DNA of 64,000 nucleotides, from NCBI GenBank assembly GCA_002633005.1, contig NMRA01000080.1:773291-837290 (forward strand), in the 5' to 3' direction. This stretch comes from Phoronis australis (Eukaryota; Phoronida; Phoronidae). How positions within the stretch are numbered: position 1 is the first letter of the stretch; the number at the start of each line of letters is the position of its first letter. A program made the position numbers and the translations under genes. Shown piece by piece: positions 1 to 10,117 of the stretch. The notes beneath the pieces are model-generated. The model was not told the DNA's origin, ran no database searches, and was given only the letters and a program-made list of their open reading frames with translations.

Positions 1-27
1 GTTGCCGGCCAAACATTTTGAGCCTAA
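1..27 (+). CDS. DYNC2I1: WDR60 exon fragment (window edge)
   Basis: Read in the frame that joins the next exon, this edge piece gives LPAKHFEPK, ending AA before gtagtg. It completes an AAG codon with the G at 307 and continues into YLVCESQPTCC. WDR60 proteins have a Pro- and Lys-containing linker before this point. The donor (gtagtg) is weak and the exon is only 27 nt within the window, so the call rests on phase agreement. Confidence 0.5.
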
Positions 28-3000
28 GTAGTGTATACTAACACATTGTTGTGATATTTTGATTGTGATTCATTGTTATCTAACTTCTGAATTACTAGTT
101 TTGTATTGAAATAGAAAGTAGAGGTTAGTGTTGTCACAGACAGATCTAGGATGTTGGAGGGGGGACCAAGTGCAATTTCCGCTTGACAAAATCTTCGCGG
201 GACCTGTAAAAATGACCTGCAGGCTTTGTTTTTGGCTTGGTCACGTCTGGTAGGAGCAGCAGGTGCCTTTTTATTGCTAGTGTTGTACGTTACATCTTGC
301 TTGCAGGTACCTCGTGTGTGAATCTCAGCCAACCTGTTGCTGCTTCAGTCCGTCAAAAGCCACTCTTGTGTTTGCTGGCATGGTGAGTGTTGTAAACATT
401 TTTTGCTGTTAAATCAACCGTTTCCAAAACAGGTGGTGTATGTAACACAATTATGAATAGGTTAAATAGTTCTATTTCATTGATTATGCCTGTTTTAATA
501 TTAATCACGCACATAACCTTTAAGAGGAAATCTTGTGTAAAATTATTACCAATGATATAAACCATGTTCATTTGGCTTCTTATCCTGAGATAGTGGTGGA
601 CAAAACCAAGCAATGGAATAAGGGGTGTAAGGTTGTGATGCAGGTCCGTGCGCTACCATATAATTATGTATGGAGACGTGAGGTACATTTTGCTTTCCTC
701 TAACAGGTGGACGGTTCCCTGGTGGTGTGGGACCTGCGAGAGTCGACTTCACTGCACCACACCCTCAGGATGCACGGCGGGGAGTGGTCACTACGTAACC
801 CCACTTACAGCACTGCAGGGGTCCTCGGTGATGAGAACCACCACTCCGCCGTCACCACAGTGCTGCCCATCGTGTCAACATCGGATAGTGCAATGAGTTC
901 GCTGCTATCGAATGAAGGTATTCAGTCGCATGGTATACAGTCGCATGGTATGCAGTCGCATGGTATGCAGTCCCATGGTATGCAGTCACATGGTATGCAG
1001 TCACATGGTGTGGAGTTGATTTTGTCAGTACTGATCTGCACCGTATGTGAGACGTTAATCAAGGAGAAGTTATTTCCTCATCAGTGGTACTTGTATTCTG
1101 TCCTCAACCTTGATATTCCCCACAACAACATTCAGGCTTGTTCTTGGTTTGTTTTATAACTTGGAATAGGGTCATTCCACCAACTCATCAACAGGATCAG
1201 CGGAGGACATAACTCCCTGACTATATTGTCCAGTAGTCAATCTCAGATTTCCCTCTACCCTGATCCTATGCAATCCCTGTTGTAATTTCGAGCAAAAAGT
1301 GTGACAAACACCTAATGTATGCAAGAACACTAGTCTCATAGCTGAAATTTTACCATCCAAATTCTACCCATAAGGTTGTGCACCACTCATGAACACCACC
1401 GTGGCTCACTGTGCTTATTGTGACCTGACTCAACGAGACTTTTCTCCTTTTTAGATGTTGGATCCGGTCTTTCATTCCAGTTGGCATCTCTCGAAGAGAA
1501 TTCCATTGTTCACTTATGGGTATGTCCTGCTGTGTAAAGTGAACTTGAAATTTACCAGATTTTGCTTGTGCGCCTTTTACTGGTGTTAACTGGAATGTGG
1601 ATATAATCTACAAAAGATAAAGTATTTTTTAAGTATTAAATTCTCAAAATATTTTTCTATTGAAGCCATAATCATGTGTATTCGTATTAACTGAAACTTA
1701 ATTGTTTTAAATCTTTGCTAATAAATTCAACTGTGCTAACCATGTCATTTTTTGCAACAAATTCTTAAATAACGTTGACACTTTAGGTGGTTGCGGAGAT
1801 CTCCAATCCTGACACAGCGGGTTCTGAGTCGGATCTGGGTCTCTCCCCGGGAGGTCGCATCAAGCTATTGAAAAGCTCGTCCATAACACTGGCAAACCCT
1901 ATCAGTCGTGACAGTCGTGTGAAAGCCCCATTGAGAGCCTCACAGATGAAGCTATTGCCGTCCAATCCAAACCACTACTATGTGGGAACTGACTCAGTAA
2001 GCACTTGTCTGTCACCATGTTTTTTCCATCAATAGCTTTTCTTCCACTTGGTGTGCAGATTGCAGTAAATTTGACAGAATTAGCAACAGTGAACTTGAGT
2101 AACGGGGGGTCTTCGCGCATAATCACCAAACTTTACTCTATCCCTTTTATTACTCAAAACTTAGGAAATACTCAGACTGAGTAATTTCTCATGTTTTGGA
2201 GACCACATATTCAACCAAAAGTACACACAGTTTTGATTAATTCTCAGTTTTCCAGACTGTACTCAGACCGCCACTAAATCTTGAGTAAATTGTCAAGTAA
2301 CTTTGGGAAAAAATTCCAAGACTACTGTCTAGCATTCTTGAAAAAGAACTCAGATATACAGTGCAGTTTCTTTGAAGCCTCAAGTTCACAATTTGATACC
2401 TTGATACACTTTGATACAGTGCGAGTAAATTTACTAAAATTTCAGTTGGTATGAATAAATAAAATTTGATTTACAAAGTACGTAGAGTGCACTTTTTATT
2501 CGAACATTTCACACTCGGATAACAATGATCTTTTTCTTGTCTCCTTTACTGGGCTGTAGAAGGTGCTAGGTTTCAAAATGGGCTTAAAATCTATTAATTT
2601 TTCACATGTTTTATCACACCATGGACTTCTACATCAACTCGATAGTTCTCAAATCTAAGTACATCTTGAAATTTTGGTGGTTCCCATTTCTTGAGTATTG
2701 GTCTAGTGAGTACAAGTTGAAGGAAGTCTCGGGGGGGGGGGGTTAATGGTCTTGGTATACCTTGGTGGAAGTGTGGTGTCTTCTACATAGTTCAAAGTAA
2801 GGTCTGACTTCACACCACGAAGATCATTTGCTAGATTTCGTCTACATTCTCTCTAGGGTATGGTTCTCCATGGATCTCGACATGGTGGTAAAGTTGTGCC
2901 AAAAGTCTACAAACAAGAAATAGGTACTTTGATCTTCTCTGTCATGTTTGTGTAACTTTTCTTCATGTGTGAGACTGTAAGTAAAGTTGTATCAAATGAC

Positions 3001-6000
3001 AAAAATTACCAGAGTGACTAATCAACATATTACCAAGCAGGGTTGTGTTCTGTCGCAAACTGGACGTCCATAGATTGTTTATTGAGGCAGTGCTATTAAA
3101 ACTTGTGTAATTGTGTAAAATGCTGCAGTGTCACTGCAAACTATGAAATAATTATATATTTAAATTCCCATGTAAAGTTTGTAACCTGATAATTCAGTTG
3201 ACCTTCGACCTCTGTTCCAGACTCCCCCGTGAATGTCACGTCCATCGACTTCTCACCGTTCAATGTCACTAGCTTCCTGGCAGGTTTAGAGGACGGCAGT
3301 GTCGCCATCTACAGTCTCACTAACGGTATGAGTCTCGCTCTGACAACATTCATGTTTGGACAGGAAACAAATAAACAAATGTACTGAATGTCGTACGTTT
3401 TACAGTTGTGATTTAGTTGATCTCAGGAACCATTCTTTGGACATTTTGAAGAGAAAGACTTAATCTGTGGAGAGCGGCTTGTAGGACAGACACAAAGGAA
3501 AAATTCTAGCTTTTTATCGGTTTTTCTAAACGTAGTAAATATTATGTTATTTGAACTAGAAAATAAAATAAAAAGATGAAACTATCATCATCATGATAAA
3601 ATAAAGGAAATTCTTATTGCCGACTGCGTCTCTGCATGTTGCCGCTTAATGTGCATCTGTGTCCCGCATGCCATTGAGAAAAGACTGGTGTATGAGATAT
3701 CTGGATTTATGGTTACGCCAGGAATTCAACTACATTATTTTATTTTCCTTATGTTGTTCGAGAAAATGAGCCATGGTATACATTTCTGTAGAACTGCCTG
3801 CTGTTGTGTGGCCGAGCTCAACCAACGGTCGTGCAGTAGTCTCGATCCAGTGGTCAAGAAGTCGTCCGTGTGTCTTCTATGTACTGGATGATGACTCCAA
3901 GCTTCACATCTGGGACCTCAGTCAGAGCGACGTCAGGCCGGTGAAAGTGGAGCAGTTCTCATCTGGAAGGTTGTTAAATGATGTGTTGTTATGTTGTAGA
4001 TATACATTGGTTTGCTATTCAGCACTATTTATTATAAAATATTATTTAGGTGTAAAAATTAATTCAGCGATATCAGTATGATATATAGAGGCTTTGGTAA
4101 TCTGCAATGGTCATGATTTTTTCATGTGACGTAGCTTCAGAATGCAAATTGTATTTTACAGTGCAATCATGATACTTAGTGAAATGTAATTTCTTTTTTA
4201 TTGTAACAAAAATCAGATAAGAGACTTTATGCTGAAAATTCAACACTTCATTCCTTTATGCTGTCATTGGTTATTTCTTCTCGTTATTGTGGCCAGTAAT
4301 GAGAATTGTTATAAGGTGCAGCTTTAAAACATAGCGTCTTGTGTCTCCATTTTCTTTTTTGGTGCTTCAACCATTTTTTTTTCCAACCCAAATTGTGAAT
4401 TAGATCTTAGTACTCGTGTTTTTACTGACGTGTAATGCATAACTGTGTGTACACATTTTCCTCCAAACCCAATTCACACCTGTTGCAGATTGAAGTCTTT
4501 CTCCTTGTCTAATGACCACAGCGCCACCGGACTTGGACTGCCAGGCAGACAACCACAGATGGTAAGGTCATGATGAAATGATGAACATCGTCTCCGCTTG
4601 CCTTATGCAGAGAGAGTTCAGCCAATCCAAGAAAGATGTGATATTAAAAATCAGTGAAATGCCACCTACATAACTTTTATAGTAAATAGGCAACAGAGTA
4701 AGACAATTTCTAAATGCAATATCTTCAAGGTGGCATATCCAGATATTGGCTAAAACTGGCCCTAAAGGACTACCCATGGCATCCCCATCCTTTTAGTCAA
4801 AGTACTCATCATTAACCATGTGATTTTCTTTAATAGCGACGGTCAAAAATTTCTTTAGCTGAGTTCTATTCATGTTTTGCACCAAGTCCGTGTTACAAAG
4901 CGGTCTGTCCAGACAGCAGCTAATTGTATCATCGACTGGAACATTGCTGACCTGGCTAGCTATGATGAAACTGACCATGTATAGGGCACTATGAAATGCT
5001 TTAATGTCCCTGATTAATTGAAATATGTCCTTGAGCATGAAACCAGAGTCAGGAAGTCGAATAGTTTTTGTGTACGTGTTATTGCATCTGTTTACTGATG
5101 ATGATGTTGAGGAATATCGAAACATCGTAATATGAAGCCTGTAATACCTGCCACAGACAGGATCATTGGGGATATGCTGGTGCATTAATCTCCTCCCCAG
5201 ACCATCCCTGGGACAGCAGAAGGCGCAGAACTCCAGGGCTCATGTTGCCTGTCAGCATCTGATCGAATAACACTCGTAACATGAAGCACAGTGAATTGTT
5301 TTTGTTATTTAACTTTCTATTCATCATCTGGCCAAGAACTAAGTAAACGTTATCAGCTCTATCAAAAGTATCGATAACATAATTTTATATGAATGATATA
5401 AATGTTCAGGTAAGGTGACATCTCAAAAACACTGTGTCTTAGTTTTCTAAAGTATTTCATTTTCATTTATGAAACTTCTTTTTCATGAAAATCATAAAAG
5501 TCCTATTTTTTGTATCCCCTCAACCACGAATGGAACATTTTAAAAACAATTTCTAATAGAATTTTGGACCACAGCACATAGCGCATAGTATCTGAAAGTT
5601 TCTTTTGACTGCAATCGACCATTTCTGGGATTCAATTTTTTTTTTAAGTTTTGATGTTTGCCCCCCTCCTGCCCAGGAAATTTATCTGTGTTTTCCTCTA
5701 AAAATCAAGCGTTTTCCTTGATTCCTGAAGTATTATCCAAGAAAAAAAGGCAAAAAAAAAACACGGAGAAAGTGTCACACAGGAAAACTGCAAGTACCAC
5801 AGACTTGAACTCATGACCTGGCGGATAGAGCGCGCGCTTTACCACTTCACCACAACGAATTAACTCCTAGTACTAAGAGACCTACTTGTTTATATTCCAC
5901 TGCATTTGCGCGCGAAAACTCCTTTTTTTGTGATGCTTATTACATGTTTTATATTTTGTGATATTAGTTCGTAACAAATTTGTTGTATTTAAAATAGTCT

Positions 6001-6768
6001 TCAATTTCCCAAAAGACCAAATCCGTTTTTTGTGTTGGCAATAATGACGCGATTGCTTTGAAAATCGTCTTAAGTTAAGGTTTGACAAAGAGAGAATTAT
6101 GAGTTTCTGAGTGATTCACTAAGGCTTCGATTAAAATTGACATCTTACCAGCAGCTTCTGTTTTTTCATCATCACTTGCATTCCATTCATTTTCTTTAAA
6201 AAATGAAGTAATTTTCTTCATTCCACAGTGGAGCAGACAACGGAAACGGAGTCGTTGTGCCCAGCGCCACTGCCGGTTGCCTGGGATATCACGGGAGAGC
6301 CTATACTTAGCCATAGTTTCGTAGAATTGCGCCATGTTCCCAATTTGACACTTGAAATTGGATCTGAGCCCTCCCCCCAAACACTAGAACTGCACACATT
6401 TAATCTTGTTTCAGCCGTATAATTTTAATTACCGGGGTTAATTAATACACTCAACATTTCCTGACGCTCTTGCTGTTTTAATTTTTTTTGTGGCAGCCAA
6501 GGGGCAGCCATGCCTATGACATTTAATCAATTGTGTGCAAATTGAAGATGACGTTGCGACCATCTTAGCCGATCTGATGCCAAGCTGATGGCCTTTTATA
6601 GAAAGGGTCTCTCCATCTGTGCTGAATGTACAAAAGCGCATTTGTTCATTTTAGGTGCTTTGCTTTGATGATGGTAAAACTGAACTTCACAACATCAGTG
6701 AGACCCTGAGACGTATGCAAGCAAGTGAAGTGGAACAACTAAAGACGTTCCTAGAGAACGTCATTTAG
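1..6768 (+). CDS. DYNC2I1: WDR60/DYNC2I1 (dynein-2 intermediate chain 1), 3' part of gene, ten exons
   Basis: Gene span. Joining 1-27, 307-382, 707-917, 1455-1519, 1787-1996, 2857-2923, 3221-3325, 3792-3969, 4489-4561 and 6655-6768 gives one open frame of about 374 codons ending in TAG. Every intron is GT..AG and every phase agrees. The protein is the WD40 propeller and tail of WDR60, an intermediate chain of cytoplasmic dynein-2, which drives retrograde intraflagellar transport in cilia. Family-typical stretches are LVCESQPTCC, LVFAGMVDGSLVVWDLRE, SESDLGLSPGGRIKL, FLPS/LLPSNPNHYYVGTD, IDFSPF..FLAGLEDGS and LHIWDLSQSD. The N-terminal half, which is long, charged and poorly conserved in the family, lies upstream of the window. 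Identity rests on recalled family sequence, without a search. Confidence 0.93.
307..382 (+). CDS. DYNC2I1: WDR60 exon: WD40 blade (YLVCESQPTCC..LVFAGM)
   Basis: The acceptor is ttgcttgcag and the donor is ATG|gtgagt. The exon encodes YLVCESQPTCCCFSPSKATL and then VFAGM, the start of a WD40 blade with the SP.K pattern before LVFAG seen in WDR60. It ends in phase 0 and joins VDGSLVVWDL in the next exon. A second AG at 347-348 (tgcttcag) could also be an acceptor, but using it would drop the conserved Cys-rich strand. Confidence 0.8.
707..917 (+). CDS. DYNC2I1: WDR60 exon: VDGSLVVWDLRE blade
   Basis: The acceptor is ctctaacag. The exon encodes VDGSLVVWDLREST, then a loop with GEWSLRNPTYSTAGVL and NHHSAVTTVLP, as in the WDR60 family. 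It ends GAA G in phase 1 before gtattc and joins AT at 1455 to make GAT (Asp). The chosen donor is the first of a run of equivalent donors in a 15-bp minisatellite (918-1007). Reading through instead gives an open frame to 1159 with (G-M/I-Q-S-H)n. Confidence 0.9.
918..1007 (+). repeat. 15-bp minisatellite at a splice donor, six units
   Basis: Six direct copies of gtatgcagtcacatg (variants gtattcag, gtatacag, tcg/tcc/tca) start exactly at the donor of the preceding WDR60 exon, followed by a decayed unit at 1008. Each unit begins G|GTAT, which is donor-like. The period is 15 nt, so the frame stays open as repeats of Gly-Ile/Met-Gln-Ser-His. Splicing at any unit would keep the reading frame. 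Confidence 0.9.
1455..1519 (+). CDS. DYNC2I1: WDR60 exon: GLSFQLASLEENSIVHLW
   Basis: The acceptor is ctcctttttag and the donor is TTATGG|gtatgt. The exon encodes DVGSGLSFQLASLEEN and SIVHLW, the strand of a WD40 blade that in WDR60 reads LSFxxASLDE...LWVV. It enters in phase 1 and leaves in phase 0, matching both neighbours. Confidence 0.9.
1787..1996 (+). CDS. DYNC2I1: WDR60 exon: VVAEISNPDTAGSESDLGLSPGG
   Basis: The acceptor is cactttag and the donor is GACTCA|gtaagc. The exon encodes VVAEI.NPDTAGSESDLGL, SPGGRIKLLKSS and MKLLPSNPNHYYVGTDS. The sequence is close to the vertebrate protein across SDLGL.PGGR.KL and LPS.PNH...GTD. It is in phase 0 at both ends and follows the blade ending HLW. 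Confidence 0.95.
2857..2923 (+). CDS. DYNC2I1: WDR60 short exon: GMVLHGSRHGGKVVPKVYKQEI
   Basis: This exon was found by phase and similarity. The acceptor is attctctctag and the donor is GAAATAG|gtactt. It encodes GMVLHGSRHGG and VVPKVYKQEI, corresponding to the G.(I/V).HG.R...PK.(F/Y) segment between GTD and the next blade in WDR60. It leaves in phase 1, completing GAC with AC at 3221. Confidence 0.85.
3221..3325 (+). CDS. DYNC2I1: WDR60 exon: IDFSPF..FLAGLEDGSVAIYSL blade
   Basis: The acceptor is tctgttccag and the donor is AACG|gtatga. The exon encodes DSPVNVTSIDFSPF, then FLAGLEDGSVAIYSLTN, a typical WD40 blade matching the V.(V/S)IDFSPF....LAG..DGS pattern of WDR60. It is in phase 1 at both ends. 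Confidence 0.92.
3792..3969 (+). CDS. DYNC2I1: WDR60 exon: LHIWDLSQSDVRPV blade
   Basis: The acceptor is catttctgtag and the donor is GGAAG|gttgtt. The exon encodes ELPAVVWPSST, then VVSIQWSRSRPCVFYVLDD and KLHIWDLSQSDVRPVKVEQ. The pair QWS..RP.VF.V.DD plus (I/L).IWDL.QSD..PV is diagnostic for WDR60. The donor (gttgtt) is non-consensus, but the phase (2) agrees with the next exon. Confidence 0.92.
4489..4561 (+). CDS. DYNC2I1: WDR60 penultimate coding exon
   Basis: The acceptor is cacctgttgcag and the donor is CAGATG|gtaagg. It encodes LKSFSLSNDHSATGLG and LPGRQPQM, completing an Arg codon across the junction. This segment varies within the family. Support comes from strong splice sites, open frame and phase agreement on both sides. 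Confidence 0.82.
4568..5185 (-). mobile_element. Penelope-like retroelement fragment, degenerate reverse transcriptase
   Basis: On the minus strand one frame reads VSNVPVDDTI, then AMGSPLGPVLANI..HLED and YKSYVGGISLIFN..FLDWLNS. In Penelope-like elements the corresponding blocks are LYTN(I/V)P..E(A/T)I, G..MGSPL.P.LAN.F and Y.RYVDD. Two lesions show it is dead: an in-frame TAA at about 4795 between DEYFD and KDGDA, and YVGG in place of the catalytic YVDD. It starts six bases after the WDR60 donor at 4562 and lies antisense in that intron. Confidence 0.85.
5091..5132 (+). ncRNA. Degenerate hammerhead-ribozyme-like motif
   Basis: The plus strand reads CTGATGA, T, GATGTT-GAGG-AATATC (a 6-bp helix II with one G-U), then GAAAC. 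This is the hammerhead core order. The expected ATGTC after GAAAC is changed to ATCGT, so the cleavage triplet is lost or decayed. Penelope-like elements are known to carry hammerheads in their terminal repeats. This one runs opposite to the adjacent reverse transcriptase fragment. Confidence 0.4.
5186..6654 (+). other. Rest of the last WDR60 intron
   Basis: Besides the SINE-like sequence I recognise nothing in this 1.5 kb. Short minus-strand open frames at 5882-6641 have no recognisable domain and look like chance. Confidence 0.5.
5796..5870 (-). mobile_element. tRNA-derived SINE-like sequence
   Basis: On the minus strand a tRNA-like head reads GTGGTGAAGTGGTAAAGCG (box A-like) followed about 30 nt later by GTCATGAGTTCAAGTC (box B-like), then a body and T-rich tail toward 5700. 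The acceptor ends do not pair, so it is not a functional tRNA. It lies in the last WDR60 intron. Confidence 0.55.
6655..6768 (+). CDS. DYNC2I1: WDR60 terminal coding exon
   Basis: The acceptor is gttcattttag. It encodes VLCFDDGKTELHNIS, then ETLRRMQASEVEQLKTFLEN, VI and TAG. WDR60 proteins end in a similar way: a last strand with a DG/SG turn followed by a short acidic helix of 25-30 residues. Confidence 0.9.
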   Translation: MLCFDDGKTELHNISETLRRMQASEVEQLKTFLENVI

Positions 6769-7009
6769 TCACCCGTAGTGCATCACCTTGTACAAGAGAA
6801 ATGCAGACAGTGTGAGCTGCATACAAGGGATTGGTGAAGATGATTTGAGTTACGGCAACTCAGAATTTTGCGTTGCACAGTTAGAGTTGCCGAGAAAAAG
6901 TGTGGCAGTGTAACTGTTATCCTCAAGATTCCATTATTTCAGTGCATGATTTCAGGTTTTCTTGCTTTGGGTCGGAGTTGTTTAGATCTTGAAGAAAAAA
7001 TACGATAAT

Positions 7010-7260
7010 TTTACACTTATTTAGCGCAAAAATAATTGACAAAATTGCTGTTTTCCTATTTTTCAAAGCCTCATTACCTTTCTGCAAGTAATTGGGACTT
7101 TATACAAAATGTTTTATAACATCGGCACGCTACGAACCAAGTGAACAATACCCTAAAATTTCTTTATATTTTTGTTGAAAAATTTAGAGAAAATGTAATT
7201 TCACATGTCAGCCATATTGTGTGCTAAACTGGTTACGAATTACTTTACGCATATGAAAGT
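7010..7260 (+). repeat. Dispersed repeat family A, copy 1
   Basis: This stretch aligns by eye over about 240 bp with 24870-25110. Shared blocks include AAAATTG.TG.TT.TCTATTTT-like sequence, ATGTTTTATAACA..GCAC, ATGTAATTTCA..TGTC, then ATTGTGTGCTAAA.TGGT. There is no terminal inverted repeat or coding capacity, so its class is unknown. Confidence 0.6.
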
Positions 7261-7317
7261 TGCAACTTCCTGAATGATTATTTTAAAAACTTAACACAGC
7301 CCTTGAATTTTTGATAA

Positions 7318-7323
7318 AATAAA
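7318..7323 (+). terminator. Candidate polyadenylation signal for WDR60
   Basis: This is the first AATAAA downstream of the WDR60 stop, in an AT-rich stretch. Such hexamers occur often by chance in DNA of this composition. Confidence 0.3.
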
Positions 7324-8663
7324 TACTTATTTTGGCTAATATTCAAGTGTATTTTCCCATCAGCTATTAGACTTTAAAGATAAAAAACCTGATCAAATCT
7401 AACCTGTGTTGGTCATTCCAAGGAAGCTCTGTGCTAAGGCTGTATAAAGTACCTACATTGAGGCTAGGTTTGGTGGTGTACATGGCAAGAAATGTACGAT
7501 GATACTTGGCTTACCTCAAAATCCAACTGTTGCCTGGTGGTTTGGTTATTGGCCCAATTATGTTTCACGTCCAGCAGAATTGATGAGGAACGTATTATTG
7601 CAACACTAAACAACCATTTAAGGTTGTAAAAGTCACATTTCTTGTCCATTTTTCAAAATTCAAAAACCTAATCACATTTGTTTTTCACAAACTTCCAAAA
7701 CGAAAATTTAACTATACTATTGTCGCCACCAATGTGTTTATGATGGTCTCATTATCTAGAGACCGATTACATCAGCTCCTGAGCCGATTGAATTATTCTT
7801 AACATTATTGTGTCTTTGATCTAAACCGGCAGATTCTGAGGTACGCAACCCGGTCGAGTTGCCCAATCTCGGCTGCTGAGTGCGTCATTGTAGGATAGTT
7901 CTAGTGCAACTTACACTGGCCTTTCGTGCATTGATCTAGGGCATTTATTTTTGGTTATTTATTTAGCAGGCAAATAACCATAATTTTTAATAGCCATAGT
8001 GCTTCAATTCTACGGGAACAAGTTACATTGTGTGTTTGGGCGAAGTTATTTGTCAAACTTATCTGAAATTAATTTAAATCTTGTCCTATTTTTTATAAAA
8101 AGTGCATTATTTCCGGGCCATGAATGTCGAAGAAAAAAGCCAGGAAGCGAAGTTGTAAATATTTGTATTTACGTTTTGATTCGATGGTAGTATATCTATG
8201 CTCACACTGGGTGTAACACTTGGACTGCAGACATTTCTTTCTCAACATAAATTTTCTGCGGCTTGTTTTATTAAAAGTTGCGAGTTCATTTGTAGCTAAA
8301 AAGGTCCTAGCTACATTACTTCAAAACCTACACTGCATTTTCTGAAGAGAAAAAAATTCAACGGACGTTAAGTTGATAACTTTTCATATTTAGATGTATC
8401 AACTGCATTTACAAGCCATGCAAATGAACTGTGAGCAAATTAAAGGCAGTGTTATAACCGCCTTGCCTAAGACCAAAGTTACGACCCTTGATAAAATGGC
8501 TTGGGGTTTGTGTTTCTGGTATTTCATTATCAACTGGTTGATGCGTGTGCCTGTGAGCTTATGCAATTAATTTTGTGATGGCAAACACGCCCTTTCTTTC
8601 CCAAAGGTGCAATAAATAGGGAGGTCACAGGCATGTCACAGCTATGGTGTTGTTGTTAAACCA

Positions 8664-8908
8664 CAGCTTATTATTTAAAATGACTTATTCTTACTAAAAT
8701 GGCATAGACAAGAAATTGAATTTGGGACCTCAAAAGTGGGGCCATCCATATTAATATAGTTGGTTTCACTTGAGAAATATTCGCCGGAAAGTGGCCGGAG
8801 AGTGGGGCCATCCATATTGATATAGAAGAGTCCCACTTTTGAGGCCCGAAATTCAATTTCTTGCCTATATCATTTTAATAAGAATAAGTCAGTTTAAATA
8901 ATAAGCTG
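8664..8908. mobile_element. Fold-back MITE-like element, 245 bp
   Basis: Its arms are inverted copies of each other: CAGCTTATTATTTAAA at the left end and its complement at the right. They continue inward for about 75 bp through AGAAATTGAATTT and CTCAAAAGTGGG. A second inner motif (GTGGGGCCATCCATATT) occurs twice. There is no open frame of interest. I cannot see a clear target duplication. Confidence 0.8.
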
Positions 8909-9757
8909 TTAGTCTGTAGCCTACTGGACTGATTGTCAAGGTCTTTTCAACACATGCATTAGAAACTTTCAATACTTGGTGCATTCCATGGTACCTTGTG
9001 CATTGTCAATAGATATGTACAAGTACCTCAAGAGCCAATCCATGGCATTATCAGAATGCTGATTTATGTTCTTTTGTGTCAGTGCAGAGCAATTATGTCA
9101 TATCAACAATGAATCCAGTAGATATCCTTTGAAATGTGATAAATAATTTAATTCACCTGTGTATTGGTGTGTGATGCTGGACAAAATACTGCTAGTTGGA
9201 AATAACCAGATTTATGTCAGGTAAATCTTGAACTGGTGTGGTTTGTGATGTGGCCAATAGGTGGCGTGCAGACCAGACTTAAAAATGTTTGCTAAATAAA
9301 CCAGATTGTTATGTGCATTCAAAAACCTCTGCTCTCTTCTGGAGTTGAGATTAGGGAGATTTTTGTAATATTCCTGCAGAAATGAAGTGGTCCAGTCATA
9401 AAATTAACATCAACACCTGTCCTGGTTTGCTAACCTGGCTCAAAAGTTGAAAAGAATTTGACACCCTTTTGTTGAAAAAGGAACTCATTGGTTCTGTCAG
9501 CACAGAGCCTGCTTTCATTTCACTATATTTGTTGGGAATCCAAACAAACCTGTGAAAACTGTGTTTGTCCCTTCTAAAGTAATCCCATGGGTGCATTTTT
9601 GTGAGTGTTTCCAAATGTTAAGGGAGGTATTTATGGACATGCCTTGTCTTCAGAATTTAACAATATATCTATCAAGTAGAGCTGCATAACATTGGTATTG
9701 CATCCTCTGTTGGGAACTTTTCCCATGACTGTTTTTGACTGGATGCGTTTTGGTAAA
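8909..9757. other. Spacer with no recognised gene
   Basis: No coding, RNA or clear repeat structure recognised. There is a weak CTCF-like match, CCAATAGGTGGCGT, at 9254-9267. Confidence 0.5.
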
Positions 9758-10117
9758 TACAGGGTGTCCAAAATACATCCACACTTTAGCACAACGCCGG
9801 GATGTCATTGGTTCTGTACATGGGGCCCACTGTATGGTTAAAGCTTGATGTGAAAATAGAGGCCGTGAGCCGTCACGTGCAGGGGTGGGGGGCAAACAGC
9901 TCCGTTTTAGAGAATGAAAATGTTACCTAAATGGAAACTTAAAAATGTCAAGGAAGTGCAAAGTTAGACAGTTAATGTTCTTTCCATGAGGTCAACACAA
10001 CAAGCCATTTATTTAGTAGTTTCATGACTTAATATCATCTTTTTTGTGAATTTAAACCGGTAATCAAGGCACTTGTTGTCATTTGAAGTGTGGGCATGTT
10101 TTTGGGGACACCCTGTA
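9758..10117. mobile_element. Short DNA element with TACAGGGTGTCC terminal inverted repeats, 360 bp
   Basis: TACAGGGTGTCC at 9758-9769 is matched by GGACACCCTGTA at 10106-10117. The similarity continues inward in degenerate form (AAAA.CAT.C.CAC). Terminal TACAGGGTGTCC with TA at the tips is common in invertebrate non-autonomous DNA transposons. The interior has no transposase-like frame. A partial relative of the end (TACAGGGTGTTTTG) is at 37351. Confidence 0.75.

Larger units (their letters stand above)
28..2856 (+). other. WDR60 introns 1-5: contents
   Basis: Introns 28-306, 383-706, 918-1454, 1520-1786 and 1997-2856. Apart from the 15-bp minisatellite at 918-1007 and a run of twelve G at 2731-2742, I see no gene or structured element in them. 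The introns are AT-rich with clear polypyrimidine acceptors. Confidence 0.6.
2924..4488 (+). other. WDR60 introns 6-8: contents
   Basis: Introns 2924-3220, 3326-3791 and 3970-4488. I see no repeat or coding signal beyond the splice sites. Open frames crossing 3649-4081 are the WDR60 blade exon read into its introns. Confidence 0.6.
6769..8663 (+). other. WDR60 3' UTR and downstream spacer
   Basis: The first few hundred bases after the stop are presumably 3' UTR. The nearest canonical AATAAA is at 7318-7323, which would put the poly(A) site about 570 bp past the stop. A dispersed repeat copy (7010-7260, see separate entry) lies inside this interval. No coding signal is seen from 7330 to 8663. 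Confidence 0.4.

Noticed and set aside
918-1159. Open frame extending the WDR60 exon through the GMQSH repeats to 1159
   Set aside because: The WDR60 family continues with the exon at 1455, whose phase fits the donor at 917; the extension after the repeats resembles nothing. Kept only as a possible alternative splice variant.
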